A stretch of DNA of 64,000 nt, taken from assembly GCF_011090385.1 (NCBI RefSeq), contig NZ_SEWW01000009.1:62001-126000 (forward strand), given 5' to 3'. The notes beneath the pieces are model-generated. The model saw nothing but the letters and a program-made list of their open reading frames with translations, searched no databases and had not been told where the DNA came from. Position 1 is the first letter of the stretch. The number at the start of each line of letters is the position of its first letter. Positions 42,411-52,128 of the stretch are shown here, piece by piece. The stretch comes from Aquirufa beregesia. Lineage in GTDB: Bacteria > Bacteroidota > Bacteroidia > Cytophagales > Spirosomataceae. Position numbers and translations under genes: made by a program.

Positions 42411-44069
42411 TTATTTGTGTTTATAAAATAGAAATCCATTTTCTTCTTTCATGAAAGTGATATTAGGATGATATTTCAATGCATCATCCACATCATTTTT
42501 CATAACAAAGTAGGTGGGTCTATCCACGCGTTGAATCCGTAAGAGTGTTTCTCCATCAGGGGAAGCACTCGATTTTTGGAAATACAATAGCTGAGCGAAT
42601 GATTTGAAACCAACGGTTTCGATATACACTTTTTGCCCCACCTTGGATTCATAAAAGTCGATTACCGTAGCCTGTGTATAGCCTTCAATTTTGGGTACCA
42701 CCAAAGCCATATACATCATAACAATGGCTATGCCAGTAATCATCAACCCATACATGCGCTTGGGAGATACAGCTCCTTTGCTAGCAATCCAATAGATAAT
42801 AGCCAAAGCAAATACAATTCCTATCAAAATCTCAAAACCTGACCAATACACAGGTGCCTGCAAATTCCCCTGCACAAATGCATCTTGAATCAAAGGAATA
42901 AATTCAAAAGAATGGGATCCAATATAAGGCACTAAAGATAAGATGAAGGAGAACAGTAGACCGATAACCAGAAGTCCAATGCTGTACCATTTTTTCCAAG
43001 TGCTAAAGCCCAATTCCCAATCGTACAAAACTCTGGCTGAAAAAAAGCTCAAGGGAATCCAACACATGGAGGAATAATGCACGATTTTGGTCTTAACCAA
43101 ACTGAATAAAATCAAAACCACCCAAAATAAGATTCGAAACCAAACACTTAAATCTCGCTCTTCCTGCGTGGCTAAATTCGCTTCCGATTTCCGCGAGACC
43201 AGTGGACTGATGGCCCAAATGGAAATAGGAAAACATCCTACTAATAATACCAGAGCATGGTAATAAAAAGGTTGGCCATGACCCGCATCACCCGTAGTTA
43301 ATAGGCGAATTTGATACGCAAAAAAGTCAGAAATGATTCCCGAGCCGAATTTCAAAGCGATAATTCCATACCAAGAAGCAAAGAAAAGAATCGCAATGAG
43401 ACTTACCCAAGTCATTGCTTTCAACCAAGCTGCTAGTCGGCTCCATTCTTTTCGATGAAGTAAAAAATAAACCACAGCGGTTAATCCCCATATCAACAAG
43501 GCTACAGGTCCTTTGGTTAATAAAGCGAATCCAATAAAAACGGCAGAAATGACTAATTCTTTACCCGCAAAATTTTTCCAGAAGGACTGAATTAAATAAT
43601 AAACCCCCAAGAAAATCAACAGATTAAATAAAGGGTCAATGATTCCTGAACTAGCATAGACATGTGGGGTGATGGCAGCGAGGTAGGAAAAAGCCCACAA
43701 ATGTCCCATTTTGGGCGAAAAATGCTTGGCCCCTAAGCGATACAAAGTCAAGAGCGTGGCTATACCAATGAGGGCATTAGGAAAACGAGCAGCAAATTCC
43801 ATGCTGGTCCAAGCCTTCTCCGTAAAAGTACCGAAGAACTGAAAACTCAAGGCTTGTAGCCATATAAATAAGGGCGGCTTCTCCCAAAAAGGCATAAAAT
43901 TAATTTGGACGCTGAGGTAGTCTCCAGTTTTGATCATTTCTCTGGCAGACTCCGCAAAATTGATTTCATCCCAGTCAAATAAATGGCTAGCCCCTAAAAA
44001 TGGAATATACACCAAGGCGCCTAGGACGAACCAAAAAAGATAAGGTTTACGCAGAAGGAATGGACTCAT
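42411..44069 (-). CDS. ArnT-like glycosyltransferase (GT39/GT83 family), integral membrane
   Basis: 552 residues with about 11-12 membrane helices and a C-terminal periplasmic domain. The first loop has SHLFDWDEINFAESAREMI with the Asp/Glu catalytic pair of the PMT/ArnT clan. It transfers a sugar from a polyprenyl-phosphate donor on the periplasmic side, to lipid A, protein or glycan. It overlaps by 23 bp the PAP2 phosphatase gene upstream, whose product may recycle the lipid carrier (inference). Confidence 0.85.
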   Translation of the reverse strand: MSPFLLRKPYLFWFVLGALVYIPFLGASHLFDWDEINFAESAREMIKTGDYLSVQINFMPFWEKPPLFIWLQALSFQFFGTFTEKAWTSMEFAARFPNALIGIATLLTLYRLGAKHFSPKMGHLWAFSYLAAITPHVYASSGIIDPLFNLLIFLGVYYLIQSFWKNFAGKELVISAVFIGFALLTKGPVALLIWGLTAVVYFLLHRKEWSRLAAWLKAMTWVSLIAILFFASWYGIIALKFGSGIISDFFAYQIRLLTTGDAGHGQPFYYHALVLLVGCFPISIWAISPLVSRKSEANLATQEERDLSVWFRILFWVVLILFSLVKTKIVHYSSMCWIPLSFFSARVLYDWELGFSTWKKWYSIGLLVIGLLFSFILSLVPYIGSHSFEFIPLIQDAFVQGNLQAPVYWSGFEILIGIVFALAIIYWIASKGAVSPKRMYGLMITGIAIVMMYMALVVPKIEGYTQATVIDFYESKVGQKVYIETVGFKSFAQLLYFQKSSASPDGETLLRIQRVDRPTYFVMKNDVDDALKYHPNITFMKEENGFLFYKHK

Positions 44070-44682
44070 TAGCCGATTTTTTAAAGATGGTCAAATAATA
44101 CACGGGGGCAGAACTCAGCACACCGATGATCGCCCCGACGGCGGTATCAATGGGGAAATGTTGAAAAAGATAGATCCGAGATAGGGCTACTCCCGAGGCC
44201 AAGCAGGCCAGGAAAATACCCCAACGAGCCGTTCGGGCAGCTAAAGCCATCCAGAAAAACATAAACCAAGCCGCAGCGGTATGTCCTGATGGCATGCTGT
44301 TAAATTCATTGATAAATACTCCAGGTACGGTATACCAGTCATAACTTTCATTTCGAAAATAGGCGAATGGTCTCAAGCTCCCAGCAAAGACAAAATGCTT
44401 CAGCGCTTGGGTAATCAAGGTGGAAAGCAAGTAAGAGCCTAAATAAGGTAAAACCCATTTTCTTTGTTTAAAGAATAAAAATACAGCAAAGAATAAAGGC
44501 AGAAAGACTTCGGCTAAACTGGTGAAAAAACGAAATACTAGATCCCAAATGGGTAGGTGAAATTCGTTAATCCAGCGTATTTGATCAAAACGAGTAAATG
44601 CTAGCGCATATATCCAAACAATGACTTCGAAGAACAGCCAAGTACGGATAAACGATTGGATAGAAGCAGGTATTTGATTCAT
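44047..44682 (-). CDS. PAP2-family phosphatase, integral membrane
   Basis: 211 residues, about six helices. The PAP2 triad is visible: the KHFVFAGSLRP region, SMPSGHTAAAWF (second motif) and SRIYLFQHFPIDTAVGA (third motif with catalytic His). Candidate substrates are undecaprenyl pyrophosphate or lipid phosphates. The overlap with the ArnT-like gene suggests joint action in lipid-linked sugar transfer or lipid A modification. Confidence 0.87.
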   Translation of the reverse strand: MNQIPASIQSFIRTWLFFEVIVWIYALAFTRFDQIRWINEFHLPIWDLVFRFFTSLAEVFLPLFFAVFLFFKQRKWVLPYLGSYLLSTLITQALKHFVFAGSLRPFAYFRNESYDWYTVPGVFINEFNSMPSGHTAAAWFMFFWMALAARTARWGIFLACLASGVALSRIYLFQHFPIDTAVGAIIGVLSSAPVYYLTIFKKSANESIPSA

Positions 44683-44727
44683 GAATTCAAAGGTCGTAAG
44701 ATTTTATCAAATTGTTCCAGCATAGCC

Positions 44728-44757
44728 TTGCTGTTTCCAAAAAAATGACTAATTTTG
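44728..44757 (+). promoter_or_regulatory. Promoter for the yceD-rpmF-plsX operon
   Basis: TTG (44728-44730), 19-bp spacer, TAATTTTG (44750-44757). Predicted start near 44764, 17 bp before the chosen ATG at 44781, which supports that start over the in-frame ATG inside the promoter. Confidence 0.62.
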
Positions 44758-44780
44758 CAATCCTTTTTACCCGAGAGACA

Positions 44781-45320
44781 ATGAAAGTATTGGATGCCTA
44801 TCAGATACCCATCATTTCCCTAGAAGACAAATCGTACCGATATAGCTTTGAGGGCGGAGATGATTTTTTAAAGGCTTTTGAGCAGGAATGGGTACAAAAA
44901 GGCAAGTTTCAGGCAGAAATAGAGTTACATAAATCTGCTACGATGATTCAGGTTTTGATGAAAATCAAAGGCCATTTGAATTTAATTTGTGATCGATCCA
45001 ATGAGGAATTTGAATTCCCCATTGATATTCAGGAAAAGTTAATTTACAAATACGGGGATCATTTTGAAGACTTGGGCAACAATCTGTTTTTAATTGACAG
45101 GAAAGAGCCAAAACTTGATTTATCGCAGGATTTATATGATTTCATAGCCTTACAAGTACCTATGAAAAAATTGCATCCTCGGTTTGTTAAACCGGAAGAT
45201 GAATCAGCTGAAAATGAATTTTTATATACCACCGCAAAAGATACGGACATCCCTAAAACAGAGGAAGAAAGTATGGACCCGCGCTGGGCAGCATTAAAAA
45301 AATTAACAGACAATAATTAG
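44781..45320 (+). CDS. yceD: YceD/DUF177-family protein
   Basis: 179 residues from the ATG at 44781. Matches the DUF177 family by its position just before rpmF and by IKGHLNLICDRSNEEFEFPI, where one Cys of the usual Cys pair is seen. The C-terminus has an acidic region and ends DPRWAALKKL, typical of this family. In other bacteria YceD is linked to 23S rRNA processing or ribosome assembly. rpmF follows 22 bp downstream. Confidence 0.88.
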   Translation: MKVLDAYQIPIISLEDKSYRYSFEGGDDFLKAFEQEWVQKGKFQAEIELHKSATMIQVLMKIKGHLNLICDRSNEEFEFPIDIQEKLIYKYGDHFEDLGNNLFLIDRKEPKLDLSQDLYDFIALQVPMKKLHPRFVKPEDESAENEFLYTTAKDTDIPKTEEESMDPRWAALKKLTDNN

Positions 45321-45342
45321 AAATTAATTCAATTTACATACA

Positions 45343-45531
45343 ATGGCACATCCTAAAAGAAAGATTTCAACCACACGCCGTGACAAAAGACGTTCTCACG
45401 ATTTTAGCACTCCAAGACAATTATCTGTGGATAGCCAAACTGGAGAAACTCATTTATTCCACCGTGCACATGTTCACGAAGGAAACTTATTCTATAAAGG
45501 AAAGATGATCGTAGAAGGTTATTCTTCTTAG
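45343..45531 (+). CDS. rpmF: 50S ribosomal protein L32
   Basis: 62 residues. N-terminal MAHPKRKISTTRRDKRRSHD is the standard L32 start. The paired Cys residues of zinc-type L32 are absent, so this is a Cys-free form. Part of the conserved yceD-rpmF-plsX-fabH arrangement that links ribosome and fatty-acid synthesis. Confidence 0.96.
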   Translation: MAHPKRKISTTRRDKRRSHDFSTPRQLSVDSQTGETHLFHRAHVHEGNLFYKGKMIVEGYSS

Positions 45532-45561
45532 TCTTATTTCTCTTTATCAAGGAAAAGAACT

Positions 45562-45629
45562 TATTTTTGCTACAAGTGAAAATATCCCGTTAAAATGCTA
45601 TTTTTTGACTAAATTTAATACTATTTTTG
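45562..45629 (+). promoter_or_regulatory. Two -7 promoter elements before plsX
   Basis: TATTTTTG occurs at 45562-45569 and 45622-45629 in the 128-bp gap between rpmF and plsX. The second has a TTTG only 14 bp upstream, shorter than consensus. An internal promoter for plsX onward is plausible. Confidence 0.35.
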
Positions 45630-45659
45630 CCTCAAGCTTTAGTAATTAAACATAATTAG

Positions 45660-46604
45660 ATGAAAATAGCGGTCGACGTGATGGGTGGAGATTTTGCTCC
45701 AAAAGCAGTATTAGAGGGTATCCTTTTAGCGCTTCCCAGTCTTTCCAATAATGAAATAATTCTAGCAGTAGGTCCCCAAGATACCATCCAATCCATTTTG
45801 GATGAACATCAATATGTGGGAACGCAAATTCAGATCATTCACGCAGATCAAGTGATTGAAATGGGTGAGCACCCAACTCGAGCTTTATCCCAAAAACCCA
45901 ATTCCTCCATCGGAATTGGGTTTGGTCTTTTAAAGGAGGGCAAAGCGGATGTCTTTGCTTCGGCAGGTAATACTGGCGCCATGATGGTAGGTTCTTTGTT
46001 CTCCGTGAAAACCATTGAAGGTATCCAAAGACCCGCTATCGCAGGTTTTGTTCCTCAAACAGATGGCAAATACGCTGTCATGTTGGACATTGGAGCCAAT
46101 GCAGATTGTAAACCAGAAATGTTGGAACAATTTGCCTTATTAGGCTCTGTGTATTTCGAAGCCACTACAGGTATCAAATCTCCTCGAGTAGGACTCATCA
46201 ACATTGGGGAAGAAGAACAAAAAGGTTCTATTTTAGCCCAAGCGACCCATGCTTTATTAAAAGCGAACACCAGCATTAATTTTATCGGTAATATTGAAGG
46301 AAAAGATTTCTTCAAGGGAAAAGCAGACGTCATTGTGACGGACGGTTTTACGGGAAACATCATGTTAAAAATGGGTGAATCCATCTATAACATCATGAAG
46401 GACCAAGGGATGACCAATGAATTTGTCGAAAACACCAATTACGAAAAATACGGAGGTAGTCCTATCATTGGAATCAATGGCAATGTAATCATCGCACATG
46501 GTGCATCCAGTCCAATAGCCATTAAAAATATGATTGGACTTTGTAAGTCCGTTGTGGAATCGAAAGTCTGCGAGAAAATCAAGGGCATCATCGAGAACAA
46601 ATAA
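45660..46604 (+). CDS. plsX: Phosphate acyltransferase PlsX
   Basis: 314 residues. MKIAVDVMGGDFAPKAVLEG and the conserved ASAGNTGAMM, VDGFTGNI-type (VTDGFTGNIML) and GSPIIGINGNVIIAHG motifs identify PlsX. It makes acyl-phosphate from acyl-ACP, the substrate of PlsY (34.1 kb). fabH follows 24 bp downstream. Confidence 0.96.
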   Translation: MKIAVDVMGGDFAPKAVLEGILLALPSLSNNEIILAVGPQDTIQSILDEHQYVGTQIQIIHADQVIEMGEHPTRALSQKPNSSIGIGFGLLKEGKADVFASAGNTGAMMVGSLFSVKTIEGIQRPAIAGFVPQTDGKYAVMLDIGANADCKPEMLEQFALLGSVYFEATTGIKSPRVGLINIGEEEQKGSILAQATHALLKANTSINFIGNIEGKDFFKGKADVIVTDGFTGNIMLKMGESIYNIMKDQGMTNEFVENTNYEKYGGSPIIGINGNVIIAHGASSPIAIKNMIGLCKSVVESKVCEKIKGIIENK

Positions 46605-46628
46605 AAAAAAGATTTAGGTTAAAGAAAC

Positions 46629-47630
46629 ATGACCCATAAAATAAACGCAGCCATTACCGGAGTAGCAGGATATGTACCAGACTATGTGCTGACCAACGAA
46701 GAATTAGAAAAGTTAGTAGAAACTAACGACGAATGGATTACCACTCGTACAGGAATCAAAGAACGTAGAATTCTGAAAGGCGAAGGCTTAGGTACTTCCT
46801 ATATGGGAGCCAAAGCAGTTACGGACCTTTTGAAGAAAACAAACACGAAACCTGAGGATGTTGATTTACTGATTTGTGCCACCGTCACTCCTGATTATTT
46901 CTTCCCTTCCTGTGCCAACCTGATTTGTAAATCAGTGGGTATCCGTGAGACTGCTTCCTTCGATTTAGCTGCGGCTTGTTCTGGTTTTTTAAATGCCTTA
47001 GGAACAGGTACCGCTTTCATCGAATCAGGTCGCTATAAGAAAGTCATTGTGGTAGGTGCCGATAAAATGTCGGCCATCGTAGACTATGCGGATCGTACCA
47101 CGTGTATCCTTTTTGGAGATGGTGCTGGTGCGGTGATGTTGGAGCCTACAGAAGATGGAACGGGAGTACAGGATTTTATTTTAAAATCGGATGGTGAAGG
47201 ATGTGAGAGCTTAATGCAAAAAGGTGGGGGAAGTGCCTACCCTCCTACTCATGAGACCATCGACCAAAAACTACATTATATTCGTCAAGAAGGTCAATCT
47301 GTTTTCAAATTTGCGGTTACCCGCATGGCTGATATATCAGAGGAAATCATGGAAAGAAACCATTTGACAGGGGATGACATTGCCTTTTTGGTTCCTCATC
47401 AGGCCAATAAGCGTATCATCGATGCCACAGCAAATCGCATGAACATTGGGGAAGACAAGGTGATGTTGAATATACAGCGCTATGGTAATACCACGGCAGC
47501 AACTATTCCATTATGCCTTTGGGATTATGAAAACCAATTAAAAAAAGGAGATAATTTAATTTTAGCAGCTTTCGGTGGAGGCTTTACATGGGCTTCAGCT
47601 TATGTGAAGTGGGCTTACGATCCGAAATAA
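46629..47630 (+). CDS. fabH: Beta-ketoacyl-ACP synthase III
   Basis: 333 residues. Catalytic triad Cys117 (AAACSGF), His257 (VPHQANKR) and Asn287 ([10 protein letters not shown]). It condenses acetyl-CoA (or branched acyl-CoA) with malonyl-ACP to start fatty-acid synthesis. Same operon as plsX. Confidence 0.97.
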   Translation: MTHKINAAITGVAGYVPDYVLTNEELEKLVETNDEWITTRTGIKERRILKGEGLGTSYMGAKAVTDLLKKTNTKPEDVDLLICATVTPDYFFPSCANLICKSVGIRETASFDLAAACSGFLNALGTGTAFIESGRYKKVIVVGADKMSAIVDYADRTTCILFGDGAGAVMLEPTEDGTGVQDFILKSDGEGCESLMQKGGGSAYPPTHETIDQKLHYIRQEGQSVFKFAVTRMADISEEIMERNHLTGDDIAFLVPHQANKRIIDATANRMNIGEDKVMLNIQRYGNTTAATIPLCLWDYENQLKKGDNLILAAFGGGFTWASAYVKWAYDPK

Positions 47631-47645
47631 TTTCACATTATATAC

Positions 47646-48209
47646 ATGGCAACTACAGCAGATATTAAAAATGGAATGGTGATCAAATACAATGATGACT
47701 TATTTTCCATTGTCGAATTTTTACACGTAAAACCAGGTAAAGGTCCTGCTTTCGTTCGTACGAAATTGAGATCCTTAACTTCAGGTAAAGTGATTGACAA
47801 TACCTTCAACTCAGGAGTCACTATATACCCAGTACGAGTTGAAAGAAGAAAATTTCAATTCATCTACAAAGATGAATATGGATATAACTTCATGGACAAT
47901 GAATCATTTGAGCAAATCTTGTTAAACGACAATTTGGTGGTGATGGCAGATTTGATGAAAGAAGGTCAAGAAGTAGAAATTTTAATTAACACCGAGAATG
48001 ATGAGGCTATTTCATGTGAATTACCTCCATTCGTTGAATTAAAAGTAACTTACACGGAACCAGGTGTTCGTGGAGATACAGCTAACTCTCCTAAAAAACC
48101 CGCTACAGTAGAGACAGGCGCGACCATCACCGTACCTATATTTATTGAACAAGACGAAGTGATCAAAGTAGATACACGTACTTACGCGTATGCGGAACGA
48201 GTAAAATAA
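47646..48209 (+). CDS. efp: Elongation factor P
   Basis: 187 residues, the standard three-domain length. The loop PGKGPAFVRTKLR at the tip of domain I has Lys at the position modified in many EF-P proteins. EF-P relieves ribosome stalling at proline runs. It is 15 bp after fabH and 67 bp before accB. Confidence 0.96.
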   Translation: MATTADIKNGMVIKYNDDLFSIVEFLHVKPGKGPAFVRTKLRSLTSGKVIDNTFNSGVTIYPVRVERRKFQFIYKDEYGYNFMDNESFEQILLNDNLVVMADLMKEGQEVEILINTENDEAISCELPPFVELKVTYTEPGVRGDTANSPKKPATVETGATITVPIFIEQDEVIKVDTRTYAYAERVK

Positions 48210-48229
48210 ACAGCTTATCTCATTTTTAT

Positions 48230-48237
48230 TACATTTG
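48230..48237 (+). promoter_or_regulatory. -7 promoter element for accBC
   Basis: TACATTTG matches TANNTTTG, 39-46 bp before the accB ATG at 48277. An upstream in-frame start for accB would overlap this element. Confidence 0.4.
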
Positions 48238-48276
48238 TACCATAAGTACAAGCAGGTAAACCTAATACTATCAAGA

Positions 48277-48732
48277 ATGGACACCAAAGAAATACAGCGA
48301 TTACTGGATTATATCGCTAAATCACCTCTAGCAGAAGTAAGTATTGAAACTGAAGGATTAAAAGTTTCTGTTAAAAAACACGGAGAAGCTGCTCCAAGCG
48401 TACACGTTGTACATACTCCAGCGCCTGCACTAGCACCAGTGGCTGCGGTAGCTGCGGCTGCACCTGCAGCACCAGCTCCAGTGGCAGACAATTTATACAC
48501 CGTTAAATCACCCATGATTGGAACCTTTTATTTAGCTCCTGGGCCAGATAAAGGTAATTATGTAGAAGTTGGATCAAGCATCGAACCTGGTAAAACAGTT
48601 TGCATGATTGAGGCTATGAAATTATTCAACGAGATCGATGCGGAAGTATCGGGTAAAATCGTGAAAATTTTAGTGGATAATGCCACACCTGTTGAATTTG
48701 ACCAACCCCTTTTCTTAGTAGAAAAAGCATAA
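48277..48732 (+). CDS. accB: Biotin carboxyl carrier protein of acetyl-CoA carboxylase
   Basis: 151 residues from the ATG at 48277; an upstream in-frame start adds non-homologous residues and is rejected. N-terminal MDTKEIQRLLDYIAKSPLAEV, an Ala/Pro-rich linker (about 47-70), and a biotinyl domain with Lys115 in EAMKLFNEI. It carries biotin between carboxylase and carboxyltransferase. accC follows 48 bp downstream. Confidence 0.96.
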   Translation: MDTKEIQRLLDYIAKSPLAEVSIETEGLKVSVKKHGEAAPSVHVVHTPAPALAPVAAVAAAAPAAPAPVADNLYTVKSPMIGTFYLAPGPDKGNYVEVGSSIEPGKTVCMIEAMKLFNEIDAEVSGKIVKILVDNATPVEFDQPLFLVEKA

Positions 48733-48780
48733 TGAACGCTCGCCTCATGCGAGGTAGGAGCGCGCCAAAAAAGAATTACT

Positions 48781-50124
48781 ATGTTTAAAAAAATACTCAT
48801 TGCGAATCGTGGGGAGATAGCCCTTCGTATCATTCGTACCTGCAAGGAAATGGGCATCAAAACGGTGGCTGTATTTTCCACCGCAGATCGCGACAGCTTG
48901 CATGTTCGTTTTGCGGATGAGGCGGTTTGTATTGGCCCCCCACCCAGTAAACAATCTTACTTAAGTATTCCAGCCATTATTTCAGCGGCAGAAGTTACTG
49001 GTGCTGATGCGATTCACCCAGGTTATGGCTTTCTATCAGAAAATGCCGAATTTTCTCGCATTTGTGAAGAACATGGAATCAAGTTCATCGGTGCATCCGC
49101 TGAAATGATCAATTCCATGGGAGATAAAGCTACGGCCAAAGATACCATGAAAAAGGCAGGTGTCCCTGTTATTCCGGGTTCTGATGGTTTATTAGATACC
49201 GTTGAAGAAGCAATTGAATTAGCCAAAATAATTAAATATCCGGTCATCATCAAAGCTACGGCGGGAGGCGGTGGACGAGGAATGCGTATCATCCGTGAAG
49301 AATCGGAATTTGCTAAGCTTTGGGATGATGCCAAAATGGAAGCTGCTGCAGCTTTCGGTAACGATGGCATGTACATGGAGAAATTTGTGGAGGAACCTCG
49401 TCATATTGAAATTCAAGTAGTTGGAGATAAATTCGGAACGGTTTGTCACTTATCTGAACGTGATTGTTCCATCCAACGTCGTCACCAAAAACTATGTGAA
49501 GAAACACCTTCACCCGCTTTGACAGATGATTTACGTACGCGTATGGGAGCCGCTGCTGTGGCTGGTGCTACTGCAATTAAATATGAAGGCGCTGGAACCA
49601 TTGAGTTTTTAGTGGACAAAAATGGCGACTTCTATTTCATGGAAATGAATACACGTATTCAAGTAGAACACCCGATTACGGAAGAAGTAACGGATTTCGA
49701 CTTAATCAAAGAACAAATCAAAGTAGCGGCAGGAATTCCTATTACGGGTCAAAACTATTTTCCGAAATTATTTGCCTTGGAATGCCGAATTAATGCGGAA
49801 GATCCAGCCAATGGCTTCCGTCCATCACCTGGTAAAATCACCAATTTACATTTACCTGGTGGACATGGCGTACGTATTGACTCACATGTTTACTCGGGCT
49901 ATACCATTCCTCCCAATTATGACTCCATGATTGCGAAGGTTATTGTAAGCGGCCAAAGTAGAGAAGAGGTCTTGTTACGTATGAAACGGGCTTTACAAGA
50001 GTTTGTCATTGAAGGAATTAAAACGACGATTCCATTCCATATCAAATTGATGGATGACCCTGGTTTTCAATCAGGTAAATTCACGACTGCCTTTATGGAC
50101 AGCTTTGATTTAAGCGATCTATAA
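48781..50124 (+). CDS. accC: Acetyl-CoA carboxylase biotin carboxylase subunit
   Basis: 447 residues, ATP-grasp enzyme. [20 protein letters not shown] opens the preATP-grasp domain; [13 protein letters not shown] is the glycine-rich ATP loop; [16 protein letters not shown] and the [13 protein letters not shown] stretch are the catalytic core. It carboxylates AccB-bound biotin for malonyl-CoA synthesis. A clear terminator follows. Confidence 0.97.
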   Translation: MFKKILIANRGEIALRIIRTCKEMGIKTVAVFSTADRDSLHVRFADEAVCIGPPPSKQSYLSIPAIISAAEVTGADAIHPGYGFLSENAEFSRICEEHGIKFIGASAEMINSMGDKATAKDTMKKAGVPVIPGSDGLLDTVEEAIELAKIIKYPVIIKATAGGGGRGMRIIREESEFAKLWDDAKMEAAAAFGNDGMYMEKFVEEPRHIEIQVVGDKFGTVCHLSERDCSIQRRHQKLCEETPSPALTDDLRTRMGAAAVAGATAIKYEGAGTIEFLVDKNGDFYFMEMNTRIQVEHPITEEVTDFDLIKEQIKVAAGIPITGQNYFPKLFALECRINAEDPANGFRPSPGKITNLHLPGGHGVRIDSHVYSGYTIPPNYDSMIAKVIVSGQSREEVLLRMKRALQEFVIEGIKTTIPFHIKLMDDPGFQSGKFTTAFMDSFDLSDL

Positions 50125-50146
50125 GATCGAAAATAGTCATTCAAGG

Positions 50147-50172
50147 AAGGAGGCATGTGCCTCCTTTTTTGT
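50147..50172 (+). terminator. Intrinsic terminator after accC
   Basis: AAGGAGGC...GCCTCCTT stem with a tight loop, followed by a T-run. Marks the end of the yceD-to-accC run. Confidence 0.87.
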
Positions 50173-50207
50173 TTATGTACATATATTATTATTTTTTGAG
50201 ATGTCGC

Positions 50208-50238
50208 TTGGATATTAGTCTTTGAATTTCTAAATTTG
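50208..50238 (+). promoter_or_regulatory. Promoter for rplM-rpsI
   Basis: TTG (50208-50210), 20-bp spacer, TAAATTTG (50231-50238): full consensus layout. The predicted start near 50245 gives a leader of about 105 nt before rplM, long enough for an autoregulatory RNA structure. Confidence 0.62.
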
Positions 50239-50351
50239 CACTCCCATTTTTCGATTGAATGCCCGTTTAGTTGCAAAATAGGTCATAATCAAATCCTTAA
50301 GACAAATTCCGTGGTCTTGATGGTGCGATTCAACAGTTAAACAACACTATA

Positions 50352-50795
50352 GTGGATACTTTAAGTTACAAAACCATCTCCGCCAATAAGGCTACAGTAC
50401 AGAAAGACTGGGTGGTGGTAGATGCTGAAAATCAAATTTTAGGACGTTTATGTTCTGAAATCGCAAAAATTATTCGTGGCAAACACAAGCCTTCATTTAC
50501 TCCACACGTAGATTGTGGTGATAATGTCATTGTGATTAATGCGGAGAAAGTTCGCTTGACAGGAAAGAAAATGACTGACAAGGTGTACATCCGTCACACA
50601 GGATATCCAGGTGGACAGCGTTTTGCTACTCCACGTGAGGTGTTAGTTAAGAACCCACGCGGTGTGATAGAATCTGCGGTGAAAGGTATGTTACCAAAAA
50701 ATCGTTTAGGACGTGAATTATTCACTAACCTATTTGTATATGCTGGTACCGAGCACCCACATGCAGCTCAACAACCAAAAGAAATAAAGTTTTAA
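50352..50795 (+). CDS. rplM: 50S ribosomal protein L13
   Basis: 147 residues. The start is GTG at 50352: the encoded [20 protein letters not shown] is the conserved N-terminus of Bacteroidota L13, and no ATG fits. The body has the L13 stretch [18 protein letters not shown] and [13 protein letters not shown]. rpsI follows after 39 bp, the standard L13-S9 pair. Confidence 0.96.
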   Translation: MDTLSYKTISANKATVQKDWVVVDAENQILGRLCSEIAKIIRGKHKPSFTPHVDCGDNVIVINAEKVRLTGKKMTDKVYIRHTGYPGGQRFATPREVLVKNPRGVIESAVKGMLPKNRLGRELFTNLFVYAGTEHPHAAQQPKEIKF

Positions 50796-50834
50796 CGGAC
50801 AATATGACCCAAAAATAGGTCAATCCTCAATCAA

Positions 50835-51224
50835 ATGGCAGAATTAACAAGCAAAATCGGTAGAAGAAAGACGGCAATCGCCCGTATTTCAATGACCCCT
50901 GGTAAAGGCCAGATTAAAATCAACGGCCGTACGATGACTGATTACTTCCCATCTGAAATTCTTCAGATTGTCGTTAATCAGCCTTTCGCATTAACCAACA
51001 CATTAGGTTCTTTTGACGTAACCGCTAACGTAGATGGTGGTGGAATCAAAGGCCAAGCTGAAGCTTTACGCTTAGCTATTTCTCGTGCATTGCAAACGCA
51101 AGACTCGGAATTACGTTCCCCTTTGAAAAAAGAAGGTTTCCTAACGCGTGATCCACGCATGGTAGAACGTAAGAAACCAGGTAGAAGAAAGGCGCGTAAG
51201 AGATTCCAATTCTCTAAGCGTTAA
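50835..51224 (+). CDS. rpsI: 30S ribosomal protein S9
   Basis: 129 residues. IGRRKTAIARISMTPGKGQI at the N-terminus and the C-terminal KKPGRRKARKRFQFSKR, whose terminal Lys-Arg reaches the P-site tRNA, are typical. Co-transcribed with rplM; a 10-bp-stem hairpin separates it from rpsB. Confidence 0.97.
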   Translation: MAELTSKIGRRKTAIARISMTPGKGQIKINGRTMTDYFPSEILQIVVNQPFALTNTLGSFDVTANVDGGGIKGQAEALRLAISRALQTQDSELRSPLKKEGFLTRDPRMVERKKPGRRKARKRFQFSKR

Positions 51225-51235
51225 TCCCAAATTGC

Positions 51236-51288
51236 GTGGAAAGGGCTTGTCTGTTGCCGATGCCTTTTCCACATTTTCATTTTTCCTC
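51236..51288 (+). other. Hairpin between rpsI and rpsB (attenuator or leader candidate)
   Basis: GTGGAAAGGG (51236-51245) pairs with CCTTTTCCAC (51263-51272), ten pairs with one G-U, enclosing a 17-nt loop, followed by a T-rich tract. No TANNTTTG promoter lies before rpsB, so rpsB probably depends on readthrough of this structure. Confidence 0.5.
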
Positions 51289-51305
51289 ATTCTTAAACTC
51301 AAAAA

Positions 51306-52115
51306 ATGGCACAATTAAGCTACAATGAATTATTAGATGCAGGTGTACACTTTGGACACCTTACCCGTAAGTGGGACCCTAAAATGGCTCCTTACATCTT
51401 CATGGAGAAGAACGGGATTCACATCATCGATCTTAATAAAACTCTTTCTTGTTTAGACGAAGCTACTGCAGCCATGCGTGCTATCGTTCGTTCTGGTCGT
51501 AAGATCATGTTCGTTGCTACTAAAAAGCAAGCTCAAGAAGTGGTATCTGCTGAAGCAGATAAATTAAAAATGCCTTACGTAACGGATCGTTGGTTAGGTG
51601 GTATGTTGACAAACTTCGCGACGGTACGTAAGTCCATCAAGAAGATGTCTAGCATCGACAAAATGTTGAAAGACGAAGTAATCGTTAAAACTCTTGCTAA
51701 GCGCGAGCGTTTAATGATGACTCGTGAAGAAGAGAAATTGAAGCGTGTATTAGGTGGTATCACTGAATTAACTCGTCTTCCAGCTGCTCTTTTTGTTGTT
51801 GACGTGAAGCGTGAGCACATCGCAGTAGAAGAAGCTAAAAAATTGGGTATCCCAGTTTTCGCTATGTGCGATACCAACTCCAACCCAGATTTAGTTGATT
51901 TCCCTATCCCTGCTAATGATGATGCTTACAAGTCAATCGCGGTTATTACAGCTGCTATTGGTAAAGCCATCGAAGAAGGTTTAGCTGAAAGAAAACAAGA
52001 TAAAGACGACGCTCGTTTAGCTGAAGAAGAAGAATCTAAGCGTATTGCTGATGAGGAATCACAAGAAGCAGCTAAAGTAGCCGCTAAGTACGAAAAAGAA
52101 GCAGAACAAGAATAA
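51306..52115 (+). CDS. rpsB: 30S ribosomal protein S2
   Basis: 269 residues. [20 protein letters not shown] and [13 protein letters not shown] mark S2; the C-terminal tail (about 225-269) is an acidic, Glu/Lys/Ala-rich extension ([20 protein letters not shown]) longer than in E. coli S2. tsf follows 13 bp downstream, the standard pair. Confidence 0.97.
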   Translation: MAQLSYNELLDAGVHFGHLTRKWDPKMAPYIFMEKNGIHIIDLNKTLSCLDEATAAMRAIVRSGRKIMFVATKKQAQEVVSAEADKLKMPYVTDRWLGGMLTNFATVRKSIKKMSSIDKMLKDEVIVKTLAKRERLMMTREEEKLKRVLGGITELTRLPAALFVVDVKREHIAVEEAKKLGIPVFAMCDTNSNPDLVDFPIPANDDAYKSIAVITAAIGKAIEEGLAERKQDKDDARLAEEEESKRIADEESQEAAKVAAKYEKEAEQE

Positions 52116-52128
52116 ACATATTCATAAA

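Noticed and set aside
48733-48780. Terminator between accB and accC
   Set aside because: A weak GC-rich hairpin exists but there is no T-run, and accB-accC are normally co-transcribed.
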